A stretch of 64,000 nucleotides of DNA from assembly GCA_000252525.1 (NCBI GenBank), contig JH611157.1:1-64000 (forward strand), written 5' to 3'. This DNA is from SAR86 cluster bacterium SAR86A. Lineage in GTDB: Bacteria > Pseudomonadota > Gammaproteobacteria > Magnimaribacterales > D2472. The translations under genes and the position numbers were made by a program. How positions within the stretch are numbered: position 1 is the first letter of the stretch; the number at the start of each line of letters is the position of its first letter. Positions 1-9,357 of this stretch are shown here, piece after piece. The notes below the pieces were generated by a model. It was not told the origin of the DNA, did no database searches, and worked only from the letters and a program-made list of their open reading frames with translations.

Positions 1-772
1 CAAGATATAACATCTCAGAGCTTATAGAAAATATATCAACATCACCAGCCATTGTCACTACAGACTGCTCTTCTTTAATTAGATTTATTCTTTCAAGACG
101 GTCTCTTAACTCTGCAGCTTTTTCAAACTCAAGTTTCAATGCTGCTTTTTCAATGTCTTTAGTAAGTTTTTCTATAGTTTTTGTATCAGATGATGAAAGA
201 AATAATTTAGCGCTTGTGATATCTTCAAAATAATCAACTTTGTTAATTTTTTGAACACATGGAGCTGAACATCTTTTCATCTGAAACTCAATGCAGGGTC
301 TGGTTCTGTTTGCAAAAGTACTGTCACTACAATTTCTGAGTTTAAAAATTTTTTGTATCTCTTTAATAGATTTCTTTACGGCCTCTGAACTTACAAAAGG
401 TCCAAAGAATTTTTTATCAACATCTTTTTTTGTTCTTTTGGAATAAATGCCAGGGAATTCGTGATCTAAAGAAAAATAGATATATGGATATGTTTTATCA
501 TCTCTTAAAAGGATATTAAACTTTGGTTTATTTTCTTTTATTAAAGTTTGTTCTAAAAGTAGAGCCTCTACCTCATTTTTAGTTGAAAATGTCTCAATTT
601 TATCTGTAAGAAATTTTATTTGAGAAGTTTTTCTGTCTTTGAAAGACTTGCCAAAATAAGATGAAACCCTTTTTCTTAGATCCTTTGCCTTGCCAATATA
701 AATTATTTCTTTTCTATTAAAAAATTTGTAAACTCCTGGCGTATTTGGAACTTTTTTTAAATTAATAGACAT
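1..772 (-). CDS. uvrC: Excinuclease ABC subunit C, N-terminal part (runs off the window)
   Basis: Reverse-strand translation from ATG at 772: MSINLKKVPNTPGVYKFFNRKEIIYIGKAKDLRKRVSSYF (GIY-YIG nuclease domain), CIEFQMKRCSAPC motif and UVR-like region; no stop before base 1. Confidence 0.93.
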   Translation of the reverse strand, partial: MSINLKKVPNTPGVYKFFNRKEIIYIGKAKDLRKRVSSYFGKSFKDRKTSQIKFLTDKIETFSTKNEVEALLLEQTLIKENKPKFNILLRDDKTYPYIYFSLDHEFPGIYSKRTKKDVDKKFFGPFVSSEAVKKSIKEIQKIFKLRNCSDSTFANRTRPCIEFQMKRCSAPCVQKINKVDYFEDITSAKLFLSSSDTKTIEKLTKDIEKAALKLEFEKAAELRDRLERINLIKEEQSVVTMAGDVDIFSISSEMLYL

Positions 773-792
773 ACTGCAATGAGCTTTTAATT

Positions 793-2112
793 TTAGTCTT
801 TATCAGATAGATAATTATCAGTATAAATCTTACCGGCAGTTACTCCAAATTGATCAAAAGGATTAATTCCTAGCATAGTTGCAGTTATATATGTCCTGTG
901 TTCCCATGTTGCTAGCAGATAGCCAAGATTATATGTATCTGAATTTTCAATTAAAAAAAGGTTCGTTGGCACATTACCATTAATTCTTTCTAGATCTTTA
1001 AAATCTTTTGAGCCTTCTGATAATAGCTCTGACTGGGTAATAGCCTGAATGTAATTTAAGCTATTTTTGTCTTCTAAGCTTGCAACAATATCAACACACA
1101 CATCTTGGGTACCTTGGTGTAACAATTGAAAATATGAATGCTGTGCCGTCGGTCCATAGCCTCCGAATATTATTTGACCAGTTTTTTTATAATCTGATTC
1201 TAAACAAGGTTGCTTACCAAGAGACTCCATTTCAAGTTGTTGAATGTAATCAGGTAATGATCTCCATGTCCAAATATAAGAAAGAACAGCTCTTGAGTTT
1301 TTGTTATTGAAATTATGAAGCCAAATATCACTATATGATAAATTTTTTACAAATTTCAAATAAGCTTCATCGCTCTGTAAGTCAATATCAGCTTGTCTGC
1401 CTCCTGCCATAAAATCATTAAAATTTTCTTGGTTGAGCCAGTAAAAGAGAGTAGAAATTTCTGACCAAATTGAGTATCTTCCTCCAATCTCTTGATCAAA
1501 TTCAATAATACAATTTATATTATGCTTTTGTGCTTCATCTTTATTTGCAGTAATTGCAACAAACTTACTAATATCACCAGACCATTTAAGAGCTTCTTTT
1601 AAAAGCGTTAGGGTTTCCAAAGTTTTAAAAGACTTTGACGAAACAATAAATATTGTGTCTTTCGGCACTATGTTATTGATTTTCATCCTAAATTCAGACA
1701 GATCAGAACCAGTTATAAATAAAAAGTTAGTTACAGTATTTGTTAAGTCCATAATTTCAAGAAACATTTTTGGTCCTTCATACGAACCTCCAATCCCAAT
1801 TGTTACTATATTTTTTGCTCGAGCACATAGATCATAAAAACTAGTGAGTTCATTTTGCTGCATTTTGTGTGAAAAAGTATCTGATTTTTTAGGATTATAT
1901 TGAGCTCTATACTTAGGATGCCATGCGGCCAAATCCTCTGTAAAATTTACTAATTTACCATCAAATAAATCATCTATCTTTGAATCTAATCCTATTTTTT
2001 TTGCACTAAGATCAAATGCTTTATAAAGATCGTTTGTGAATTCATTAATGTAAGATCTGAAATTAACTTTATCATTCTTAAACACACAAGATGATCTATC
2101 TTCTCTCTTCAT
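793..2112 (-). CDS. pgi: Glucose-6-phosphate isomerase (short form, 439 aa)
   Basis: Motifs GIGGSYEGPKMFLE, GGRYSIWSE, LGKQPCLE, GGYGPTAQHSYFQLLHQGTQ. Confidence 0.9.
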   Translation of the reverse strand: MKREDRSSCVFKNDKVNFRSYINEFTNDLYKAFDLSAKKIGLDSKIDDLFDGKLVNFTEDLAAWHPKYRAQYNPKKSDTFSHKMQQNELTSFYDLCARAKNIVTIGIGGSYEGPKMFLEIMDLTNTVTNFLFITGSDLSEFRMKINNIVPKDTIFIVSSKSFKTLETLTLLKEALKWSGDISKFVAITANKDEAQKHNINCIIEFDQEIGGRYSIWSEISTLFYWLNQENFNDFMAGGRQADIDLQSDEAYLKFVKNLSYSDIWLHNFNNKNSRAVLSYIWTWRSLPDYIQQLEMESLGKQPCLESDYKKTGQIIFGGYGPTAQHSYFQLLHQGTQDVCVDIVASLEDKNSLNYIQAITQSELLSEGSKDFKDLERINGNVPTNLFLIENSDTYNLGYLLATWEHRTYITATMLGINPFDQFGVTAGKIYTDNYLSDKD

Positions 2113-2771
2113 TGAATGCTCTCATAAACCTCATTTAGTGATTTACTAATATCTGAAGAGAGAGTTATTGGTCGTCCAATAACTATGAAATCTGAGCCCA
2201 TATCAATTGCTTCTTTTGGGGTCATTACTCTTTTTTGATCATCTTTTAAATCTTTGATTCTTATTCCTGGTGTTATAGCTAATAAAGATCGTCTTGAGTT
2301 AACTAGTTTTAATTCATGAGGTGAACAAACAACACCATCAATACCCGCGAACTCAGCTATATCAAGCATAGCATTTACCTGATCAGATGTAGTCCTCTTA
2401 AATATACTTAATGTGTCTTCATCACTTAAACTTGTTAAAGCAGTCACTCCAAAAACTTTTATTTTTGAGTTTTTTACTGCCTCCATAGCAGATAACATCA
2501 TATCTTTTCCACCCGAAGTATGAATGGTGAGCATTGTGATTGGTAATAAAGATAAACCTTGAATAGTTTTCTTGACTGTATTTGGAATATCATGAAGTTT
2601 TAAGTCCAAAAAGATATCAAAACCTTTTTCTGCAGCATAATAAATTATGTCCTTACCAATTGAATTAAAAGATATGCTGCCAATTTTGACCATACATTTT
2701 GTAGAATCAAGATTATCTATAATTAACGATGCCCTATCAAAGTCTATTTCGTCTATAGCAACAATTATCAT
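2109..2771 (-). CDS. pyrF: Orotidine 5'-phosphate decarboxylase
   Basis: DLKLHDIPNTV, GVVCSPHE, TPGIR, GSDFIVIGRPIT motifs. Confidence 0.95.
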   Translation of the reverse strand: MIIVAIDEIDFDRASLIIDNLDSTKCMVKIGSISFNSIGKDIIYYAAEKGFDIFLDLKLHDIPNTVKKTIQGLSLLPITMLTIHTSGGKDMMLSAMEAVKNSKIKVFGVTALTSLSDEDTLSIFKRTTSDQVNAMLDIAEFAGIDGVVCSPHELKLVNSRRSLLAITPGIRIKDLKDDQKRVMTPKEAIDMGSDFIVIGRPITLSSDISKSLNEVYESIQ

Positions 2772-3061
2772 TTTTTGATCAAGGATTTTGATGGTTTGAA
2801 ATGCATTGTAGCTGTTTCACCAATATATGAAACTTTCTTTGTTTTAGGGTTTGTAAATCTCCTTGGTCTTATAAATTTTTTTGAAAAAGTTCCAAAACCT
2901 CTGATTTCAACCTTTTCATCTAGAGCAACAGATTCAATTATAGAATCCAAAATTACTTCTATAGCAATAGAAATTTGAGATTTTGTTAAATCAGGAAATT
3001 CTTTTCTAAGAGATTTTTCTATATCTGAGCGGGTAAAAGTATCTTTATTATTTTTATTCAC
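2768..3061 (-). CDS. ihfB: Integration host factor subunit beta
   Basis: HU/IHF family: VEIRGFGTFSKKFIRPRRFTNPKT; located directly after rpsA as in other gammaproteobacteria. Confidence 0.9.
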   Translation of the reverse strand: MNKNNKDTFTRSDIEKSLRKEFPDLTKSQISIAIEVILDSIIESVALDEKVEIRGFGTFSKKFIRPRRFTNPKTKKVSYIGETATMHFKPSKSLIKK

Positions 3062-4361
3062 TCAACTTTAATGAAATTCTTTCTCTTTCTGCATCAACTG
3101 CAAATACAATACAACTTAGTTTTTGATCTTTCTTAAATTGCTCAAGAGTTTTTTTAGGATCATCATCATCGGAAATATCTGACAAATGTATTAATCCATC
3201 AATGTCACCTTCTAAACCCACAAAAATACCAAAATCAGTTATTGATTTTATGTTACCTTCAACTTTATCGCCAATACCATATTTGTTGGCAAACTCTGTC
3301 CATGGATTTGATTTTGTTTGCTTGAGACCAAGTGAGATTCTTCTCTTATCATGATCTATCTCTAAAATCATAACCTTAATTTTTTCATCCATCTCAACAA
3401 CTTTTGATGGGTGAATATTTTTACTTGTCCAATCAAGTTCAGATAAATGAATTAATCCTTCTATACCTTCCTCTAATTGTGCAAAGCATCCATAATCAGT
3501 TATGTTGGAAACACTAGCTTCGTATATGCCGCCTACAGAGTAATTTGATTCAACGTTTTCCCATGGATCATTGTGAATTTGTTTCAGACCAAGTGAGACT
3601 CTTAATTTTTCTTTATCAAAACTTAAAACTTTTACTTCAATTTCTTGGCCTAGTGTTAAATGCTCAGATGGGTTAGTTACACGAGACCACGATATATCTG
3701 TAATATGTAGCAGGCCATCAAGCCCACCTAAATCAATAAATGCGCCATAATCAGTAATATTTTTAACAGTGCCATTCACGATCTGGCCTTCTTCAAGGTT
3801 TTTAAGCAACTCAACTTTAACAGCTGAATTATTTTTTTCTAAAACAGCTTTTCTAGATAAAACTACGTTATTTCTTTTATAATCAAGCTTAATCACCTTA
3901 AAGTCCTGCACTGTATTTTCGATATCCGGTGCCTCTTTTACTGGTCTGACATCAACAAGAGAGCCTGGTAAAAATGCTTTAACAACATCCACTTCAACAG
4001 CAAAACCGCCTTTAACTCTATTATGAATTTTACCTGTTACAAACTCACCAGTTTCTAAAGCTTCCTCAAGCATTTTCCATGTAGAAATTTTGCGAGCCTT
4101 TTCTCTAGAAATCCTTGTCTCACCATATCCATCTTCTACAGCTTCAAGAGCAACTTCTACCTCATCACCAATCTTGATATCAAAATTACCATCGTTATTT
4201 CTAAATTCATCCAAAGATATTATTCCTTCTGATTTTAAACCAACATGAACGGTAACCCAGTCATTATCAACGTCTAAAACTACACCAGACACTATTGTTC
4301 CTGGTTGCATATCAAGTGAATTTAAGCTTTCATCTAAGAGCGCTGAAAACGATTCTGCCAT
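3054..4361 (-). CDS. rpsA: 30S ribosomal protein S1 (five recognisable S1 repeats)
   Basis: Repeated S1 motifs (ITDYGAFIDLGGLDGLLHITDISW, ITDYGCFAQLEEGIEGLIHLSELDW, ITDFGIFVGLEGDIDGLIHLSDIS); cmk-rpsA-ihfB synteny. Confidence 0.95.
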   Translation of the reverse strand: MAESFSALLDESLNSLDMQPGTIVSGVVLDVDNDWVTVHVGLKSEGIISLDEFRNNDGNFDIKIGDEVEVALEAVEDGYGETRISREKARKISTWKMLEEALETGEFVTGKIHNRVKGGFAVEVDVVKAFLPGSLVDVRPVKEAPDIENTVQDFKVIKLDYKRNNVVLSRKAVLEKNNSAVKVELLKNLEEGQIVNGTVKNITDYGAFIDLGGLDGLLHITDISWSRVTNPSEHLTLGQEIEVKVLSFDKEKLRVSLGLKQIHNDPWENVESNYSVGGIYEASVSNITDYGCFAQLEEGIEGLIHLSELDWTSKNIHPSKVVEMDEKIKVMILEIDHDKRRISLGLKQTKSNPWTEFANKYGIGDKVEGNIKSITDFGIFVGLEGDIDGLIHLSDISDDDDPKKTLEQFKKDQKLSCIVFAVDAERERISLKLSE

Positions 4362-5021
4362 TTATATATATTCCTCTTTAATTAAATTTTTAGTAATTTT
4401 AATTACATCTTCAAGTGACATATCAGATGAGTCAATTACATGTGCATCATCTGCTGGCAAAAGTGGTGATAATTCTCTTGAACTATCTTTTAAATCTCTT
4501 TGCTCAATATCAGCAATCAGAGCGGGCATATTAACTTCTTGTCCGCGTTTCTGCAACTCTAAATATCTTCTTCTTGCTCTCACTTCGACTGTTGCAGTCA
4601 AATATATCTTAAGTTTTGCATCTTTGAATACAACTGTTCCCATATCTCTTCCATCTGCAACAAGGCCTTTATGAGTGTAAAAAGCTCTCTGAATATCAAA
4701 TAATGCATCGCGTACTTCTGCTAAAGAACTTAATTCTGATGCTTTAACTGCAATTTTTTCTGATCTTAATTTATCAGTGATATCATCTTTTAAATAAGTA
4801 ATTCTTAAGTCATTTTGAGTAATCTTAAATTCAATATTAGTCTTAATAATTTTAGGAATAGATCTAAGATCAATATCTTTTTCAAGAAAAAATGCATAAA
4901 GTCTATAGAGCGATCCACTATCAAGAATTGCTAAATCAAAAATTTGAGCAATTTTTCTAGCAAGAGATCCTTTACCAGATGCTGATGGACCATCAACTGT
5001 GATTACATTTATTCTATCCAT
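4362..5021 (-). CDS. cmk: Cytidylate kinase
   Basis: ITVDGPSASGKGSLARKIA P-loop, VADGRDMGTVVF, synteny with rpsA. Confidence 0.95.
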   Translation of the reverse strand: MDRINVITVDGPSASGKGSLARKIAQIFDLAILDSGSLYRLYAFFLEKDIDLRSIPKIIKTNIEFKITQNDLRITYLKDDITDKLRSEKIAVKASELSSLAEVRDALFDIQRAFYTHKGLVADGRDMGTVVFKDAKLKIYLTATVEVRARRRYLELQKRGQEVNMPALIADIEQRDLKDSSRELSPLLPADDAHVIDSSDMSLEDVIKITKNLIKEEYI

Positions 5022-6321
5022 GAATTTTCATTCCTAGAGCATTCATCGTATTAAGGAAATCGGGAAAAGATGTTTCTATATTTTTACAATTTTTTACAAT
5101 GATTCCTTCTTTTGATCTCGTGCCTGCAACTAAAAAGCTCATTGCAATTCTATGATCTCCAAACGAATCAATTTCTTTGGATACAGGTACATCATTATTT
5201 TGGCCATAAATAATCAAACCATCGTCTAAGATATCATGCTTAATTTTCATAGCTTCAAGTCCGTCAGATGTAGCTTTTAATCTATCAGATTCTTTTACCT
5301 TTAATTCTGATGCATTTTTAATTACTGTTTCACCCTCTGCAAAAGAAGCTGCAACACTCAGAATAGGTATTTCGTCTATTATATTAGGAATTATAGAATC
5401 TGAGACTTCAATACCCTCTAAAGCAGAAGATTCTACAATAAGGTCACCACAAGTCTCATTACAAGTTTTTCTTCGATTTACTATTTTTATATTTGCATTC
5501 ATTTTTAGCAAGACTTCCAATAGACCTTTTCTTGTTGCATTTAGCCCAACATTTTTAATCAAAACTTTAGATTTCTTAGAAATTAATGCAGCAACAATTA
5601 TGAAAGCTGCTGAAGAAAAATCACCTACCACTTCGTACGAGGAGATTTCAGCTAAATTTGATTTATTAAGAGTTATTATTTTGCCTTCAGAAGAGTTTTG
5701 TACGTCTATTTTCCCTCCACAATATTCGATCATTTTCTCTGTATGATCTCTTGTAACTTTTGGTTCCTCTATATGTATGGAATTTCCTGATGATAGTGAT
5801 GCCAAAATTAAGGAAGATTTTACTTGAGCACTTGCGATTGGCATTTGATACTCAAAATTATCATTTATAGATCCTCCTTTTATTTTTATTGGAGTTTTAC
5901 CATCATTTGTTGAAATTTTTTTACCCATTTTTACTAAAGGATTTACTACTCTCGACATTGGCCTTTGACTAAGAGACTCATCTCCAATCAATGTTGCTTT
6001 TAAATTTAATCCTGATATTAATCCTGTCATTAACCTAATACCTGTTCCAGAGTTACCCAAATATATCGATGATTCTGGGCTATTGAAAGGCCTTGATCTT
6101 TTTTTTATTTTAACTAAATCACCATCTTTATTAATTGATGCTCCTATTTGATTAAGAGCAGCCATAGTTGATAAAGGATCTTTGGCATTTAAAAATCCAC
6201 TTACATTGATATCGCAGTTTAAAAGTGAGCCAATGATTAAGATTCTTTGTGATATTGACTTATCACCTGGACATTTAACATCGCCAAAAATTTCTTGAAC
6301 AGGGTTGGATGTTAAATTCAA
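5014..6321 (-). CDS. aroA: 3-phosphoshikimate 1-carboxyvinyltransferase (EPSP synthase)
   Basis: PGDKSISQRILI, GNSGTGIRLMTG, SFGDHRIAMSFLVAG motifs. Confidence 0.96.
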   Translation of the reverse strand: MNLTSNPVQEIFGDVKCPGDKSISQRILIIGSLLNCDINVSGFLNAKDPLSTMAALNQIGASINKDGDLVKIKKRSRPFNSPESSIYLGNSGTGIRLMTGLISGLNLKATLIGDESLSQRPMSRVVNPLVKMGKKISTNDGKTPIKIKGGSINDNFEYQMPIASAQVKSSLILASLSSGNSIHIEEPKVTRDHTEKMIEYCGGKIDVQNSSEGKIITLNKSNLAEISSYEVVGDFSSAAFIIVAALISKKSKVLIKNVGLNATRKGLLEVLLKMNANIKIVNRRKTCNETCGDLIVESSALEGIEVSDSIIPNIIDEIPILSVAASFAEGETVIKNASELKVKESDRLKATSDGLEAMKIKHDILDDGLIIYGQNNDVPVSKEIDSFGDHRIAMSFLVAGTRSKEGIIVKNCKNIETSFPDFLNTMNALGMKIHG

Positions 6322-7190
6322 AAGTTTTCTTCCTTAAATGATTTAATCTCATCTAATTCTTCTTTGAGAATTGATAAATGGTTAAAAACATCAGGTATTT
6401 CTTTTGCTTCTGTTATTAATTCTAATAAGTTATTAATTGATATTTGGAAACCTGCTAGAGCTTTTATTAAGTCAACTCTATTCAAAGTAAATATATCACT
6501 CCACATTTCAGAATTAGAAGAACTCAAGCGAAGGAATTCTTTCAAACCTCCCCCGGCATTTTCATTTACATCAGCATTAGATAGTCTTATCGAATCAATT
6601 AGTGCATATGAAATTAAGTGAGGTAAATGACTCGTCATTGCAAAAATTAAATCATGATCACTTACTGACATTATGCTCGTATTCATCTGTATAGCGTCTT
6701 CCCAATAGTTTATTAATCTATTTAAATGTTCTTCATCAGCATTAAAAGGATTACAGATTACATTTTTTTTATTAAAAAATAGATCTTTATCTGCAGCCAA
6801 TGCTCCAGATTTGTGAGATCCTGCAATTGGATGGGATAAAACAATGTTGTCTGCTCCATCCAGTTTTATGTGATTTTTTACACTTGAAGTATCTGTAATA
6901 GTTATGGAAGTATTCCAAATTTCTTGTAATTGGTTAAAAACTTCCTGTGTTTTTCTTGGTGGAACAGAAACAATAATAAGATCAACTTTTTCCCCAAATT
7001 TCTTATTATTTACTTCATCAAAATTTTCAATCGATTCATCTATTATTTTTTCTTTTAGAGCTAGTTTTAAAGAAGGACTATCTAAATCATATCCATATAC
7101 TTTTATACCCTTAGATCTAGATGCTAGTGCAATGGATGAACCAATCATGCCTAAACCAATTATTAAGACACTTTCGACTGTATTCTTCAT
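6318..7190 (-). CDS. tyrA: Prephenate dehydrogenase
   Basis: GLGMIGSSIALA Rossmann motif, SHPIAGSHKSG, TSHLPHLISYAL; between pheA and aroA. Confidence 0.92.
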   Translation of the reverse strand: MKNTVESVLIIGLGMIGSSIALASRSKGIKVYGYDLDSPSLKLALKEKIIDESIENFDEVNNKKFGEKVDLIIVSVPPRKTQEVFNQLQEIWNTSITITDTSSVKNHIKLDGADNIVLSHPIAGSHKSGALAADKDLFFNKKNVICNPFNADEEHLNRLINYWEDAIQMNTSIMSVSDHDLIFAMTSHLPHLISYALIDSIRLSNADVNENAGGGLKEFLRLSSSNSEMWSDIFTLNRVDLIKALAGFQISINNLLELITEAKEIPDVFNHLSILKEELDEIKSFKEENF

Positions 7191-8275
7191 ATATACTCAG
7201 GATAAGAACCAAAGTTACGCACTATAGCTCCTGTCTCTACAATTTCTTTCACTGCTAAAGATAATTTTTTATCTTTTATGTGGCCCTCACAGTCAATAAA
7301 GAAGTCATGAGAATTTATGTTCCCTCTGGACGGTCTTGTTTCTATTTTACTTAAATTAATCTTTCTATTATCGAAAGGTTTTAAAACACCCATTAAAGAA
7401 CCTGGTGTGTTTGGTGTCTGAATTAACATGGATGTCTTGTCTTTTCCAGTCGCATCAATCTGATGTTTACCAATCACTAGAAACCTTGTCTTGTTCTCTG
7501 AAAAATCTTGAATGTTCTGTTTTATAAGTTTTAATTTATACTTTTCAATCGCCATTGAATTAACGATACACAAGATATTCTTATTTTCTCTCGCATAGTC
7601 AGCAGCTGCAGCTGAACTTGGCATTTCAAGCCTTTTAATATTTCCAATATTTCTTTCAATCCATTTTGAACATTGGCCAAGAGCTTGTGGATGAGAAGCA
7701 ATTGCAAATGCATCTTTTAAATCAAATTTATTGCCTGCAGCGAGCTGATGATCAATATCAAGATAAATTTCACCAATAATATTTATATCTTCACTATCAG
7801 CCAAACAATTTAACGTTGTATTAATTACGCCCTCCGAGGAATTTTCTACTGGAACAACGCCTATATTTACTTCGTCATGAATTACTTGAAAAAATACATC
7901 ATCAATTGTTTTAGATGGCATTCTTTCAACCTGAGAACCAAATTGATTATGAACTGCTGCCTCAGAATGAGTTCCTTCAGGACCAAGATATGCAATTTTT
8001 AAAACCTCCTCTAAAGATAAACAGCCAGAAATAAGCTCTTTGTATATTGCTCTAATTTTGGTATCTGGCAAAATTCCTTTTTCATTTGACTTGATTATAT
8101 TTCTTAAAATCTTCGTTTCTCTGTCAGGCTTATAGAATGAAGATTTTGGGCTAATTTTAGATTTCAGCTTACCAATGGATACTGCATGAGATGCCCTTTC
8201 TTGAATTAATCTTAGAATTTTTTTATCAATTAGATCAATTTTATCTCTGTATTTTTTTATATTATCTTTTGACAT
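7187..8275 (-). CDS. pheA: Bifunctional chorismate mutase / prephenate dehydratase (P-protein)
   Basis: N-terminal AroQ domain (YRDKIDLIDKKILRLIQERA), YLGPEGTHSEAA, SHPQALGQC, TRFLVIG, ETRPSRG ACT region. Confidence 0.95.
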   Translation of the reverse strand: MSKDNIKKYRDKIDLIDKKILRLIQERASHAVSIGKLKSKISPKSSFYKPDRETKILRNIIKSNEKGILPDTKIRAIYKELISGCLSLEEVLKIAYLGPEGTHSEAAVHNQFGSQVERMPSKTIDDVFFQVIHDEVNIGVVPVENSSEGVINTTLNCLADSEDINIIGEIYLDIDHQLAAGNKFDLKDAFAIASHPQALGQCSKWIERNIGNIKRLEMPSSAAAADYARENKNILCIVNSMAIEKYKLKLIKQNIQDFSENKTRFLVIGKHQIDATGKDKTSMLIQTPNTPGSLMGVLKPFDNRKINLSKIETRPSRGNINSHDFFIDCEGHIKDKKLSLAVKEIVETGAIVRNFGSYPEYI

Positions 8276-8279
8276 TTAA

Positions 8280-9356
8280 TTATCCATATTTTGATTCAAA
8301 TTCACTCATAAACTGAATTAATTTCGTCACACCCTCCTCGGGCATAGCATTATATATGCTTGCTCTCATTCCTCCAACAAGAGCGTGACCCTTTAAATTG
8401 AGCAAACTATTTGCTTTTGACTCATCTAAGAAGGAACTATTAAGATCATCATTTTTTAAATTAAATGTAACGTTCATTAGAGAGCGTTGTGATTTTTGAA
8501 GATTATTTACGTAGAAATCTGATGAATCAATGAAATCATATAGTTTTTCAGCCTTTTTTTTATTTAAAGCTTCAAAGTAATCCAATCCTCCTGATCTTTT
8601 GATCCATTTAAATACTTTGCCAGCAAAGTACCAAGAGAACGTTGGTGGAGTATTAAGCATTGAATTTGCTTTTGAATGCTCAGAGTAACGAAGGATCTTT
8701 GGAAGGCTAGAATCCCCTTTTTCCATAAGCTCTTTAGAGATTATTACTATCGTTAAGCCAGCAGGTCCTATATTTTTTTGGGCTCCTGCATAAATTAAAT
8801 CAAATTTACTTACATCAAGAGGCTGGCTAAGTATTACAGAAGTCATGTCTGCCATAAGTGGTTTATCTATTTTAGGAATTTCATGCATAGCAATACCCTG
8901 AATAGTTTCATTTGGGCAATAATGAACATATGACGAGTGTTTTGAAATATCCCAATCTGAACATTTGGGAAATACTGAAAAACTCATATTTTCAGATGAC
9001 GCCGAGATATTTACATCAATTAATTTAGATGCTTCATCAGCAGCCTTTTTAGACCATGTTCCAGACACAACATAATCTGCATTGTTGCCCATATTTCTAA
9101 AATTTAATGGAATCATTGAGAATTGATGAGTTGCCCCACCTTGAAGAAAGAGAACTTCATGAGAATTTGGGATTTTTAATATTTCTATTAGATCATTTTT
9201 GGATTCCTCTGCGACTTGAGAGTAAATATCAGTTCTATGGCCAATCTCAATTATTGAAGCGCCAGAGCTATTGTATTCGAGCAACTCTTCTTGGACTTCT
9301 TTGATGACTTCTTGAGGTATTGCTGCAGGGCCGGCTGAAAAATTCCATCCCCTCAT
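8280..9356 (-). CDS. serC: Phosphoserine aminotransferase
   Basis: MRGWNFSAGPAAIPQEV N-terminus; start refined from the ORF track (9395) to internal ATG at 9356, just after the gyrA stop; YAGAQKNIGPAGLTIVII PLP motif. Confidence 0.94.
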   Translation of the reverse strand: MRGWNFSAGPAAIPQEVIKEVQEELLEYNSSGASIIEIGHRTDIYSQVAEESKNDLIEILKIPNSHEVLFLQGGATHQFSMIPLNFRNMGNNADYVVSGTWSKKAADEASKLIDVNISASSENMSFSVFPKCSDWDISKHSSYVHYCPNETIQGIAMHEIPKIDKPLMADMTSVILSQPLDVSKFDLIYAGAQKNIGPAGLTIVIISKELMEKGDSSLPKILRYSEHSKANSMLNTPPTFSWYFAGKVFKWIKRSGGLDYFEALNKKKAEKLYDFIDSSDFYVNNLQKSQRSLMNVTFNLKNDDLNSSFLDESKANSLLNLKGHALVGGMRASIYNAMPEEGVTKLIQFMSEFESKYG

Positions 9357-9357
9357 T

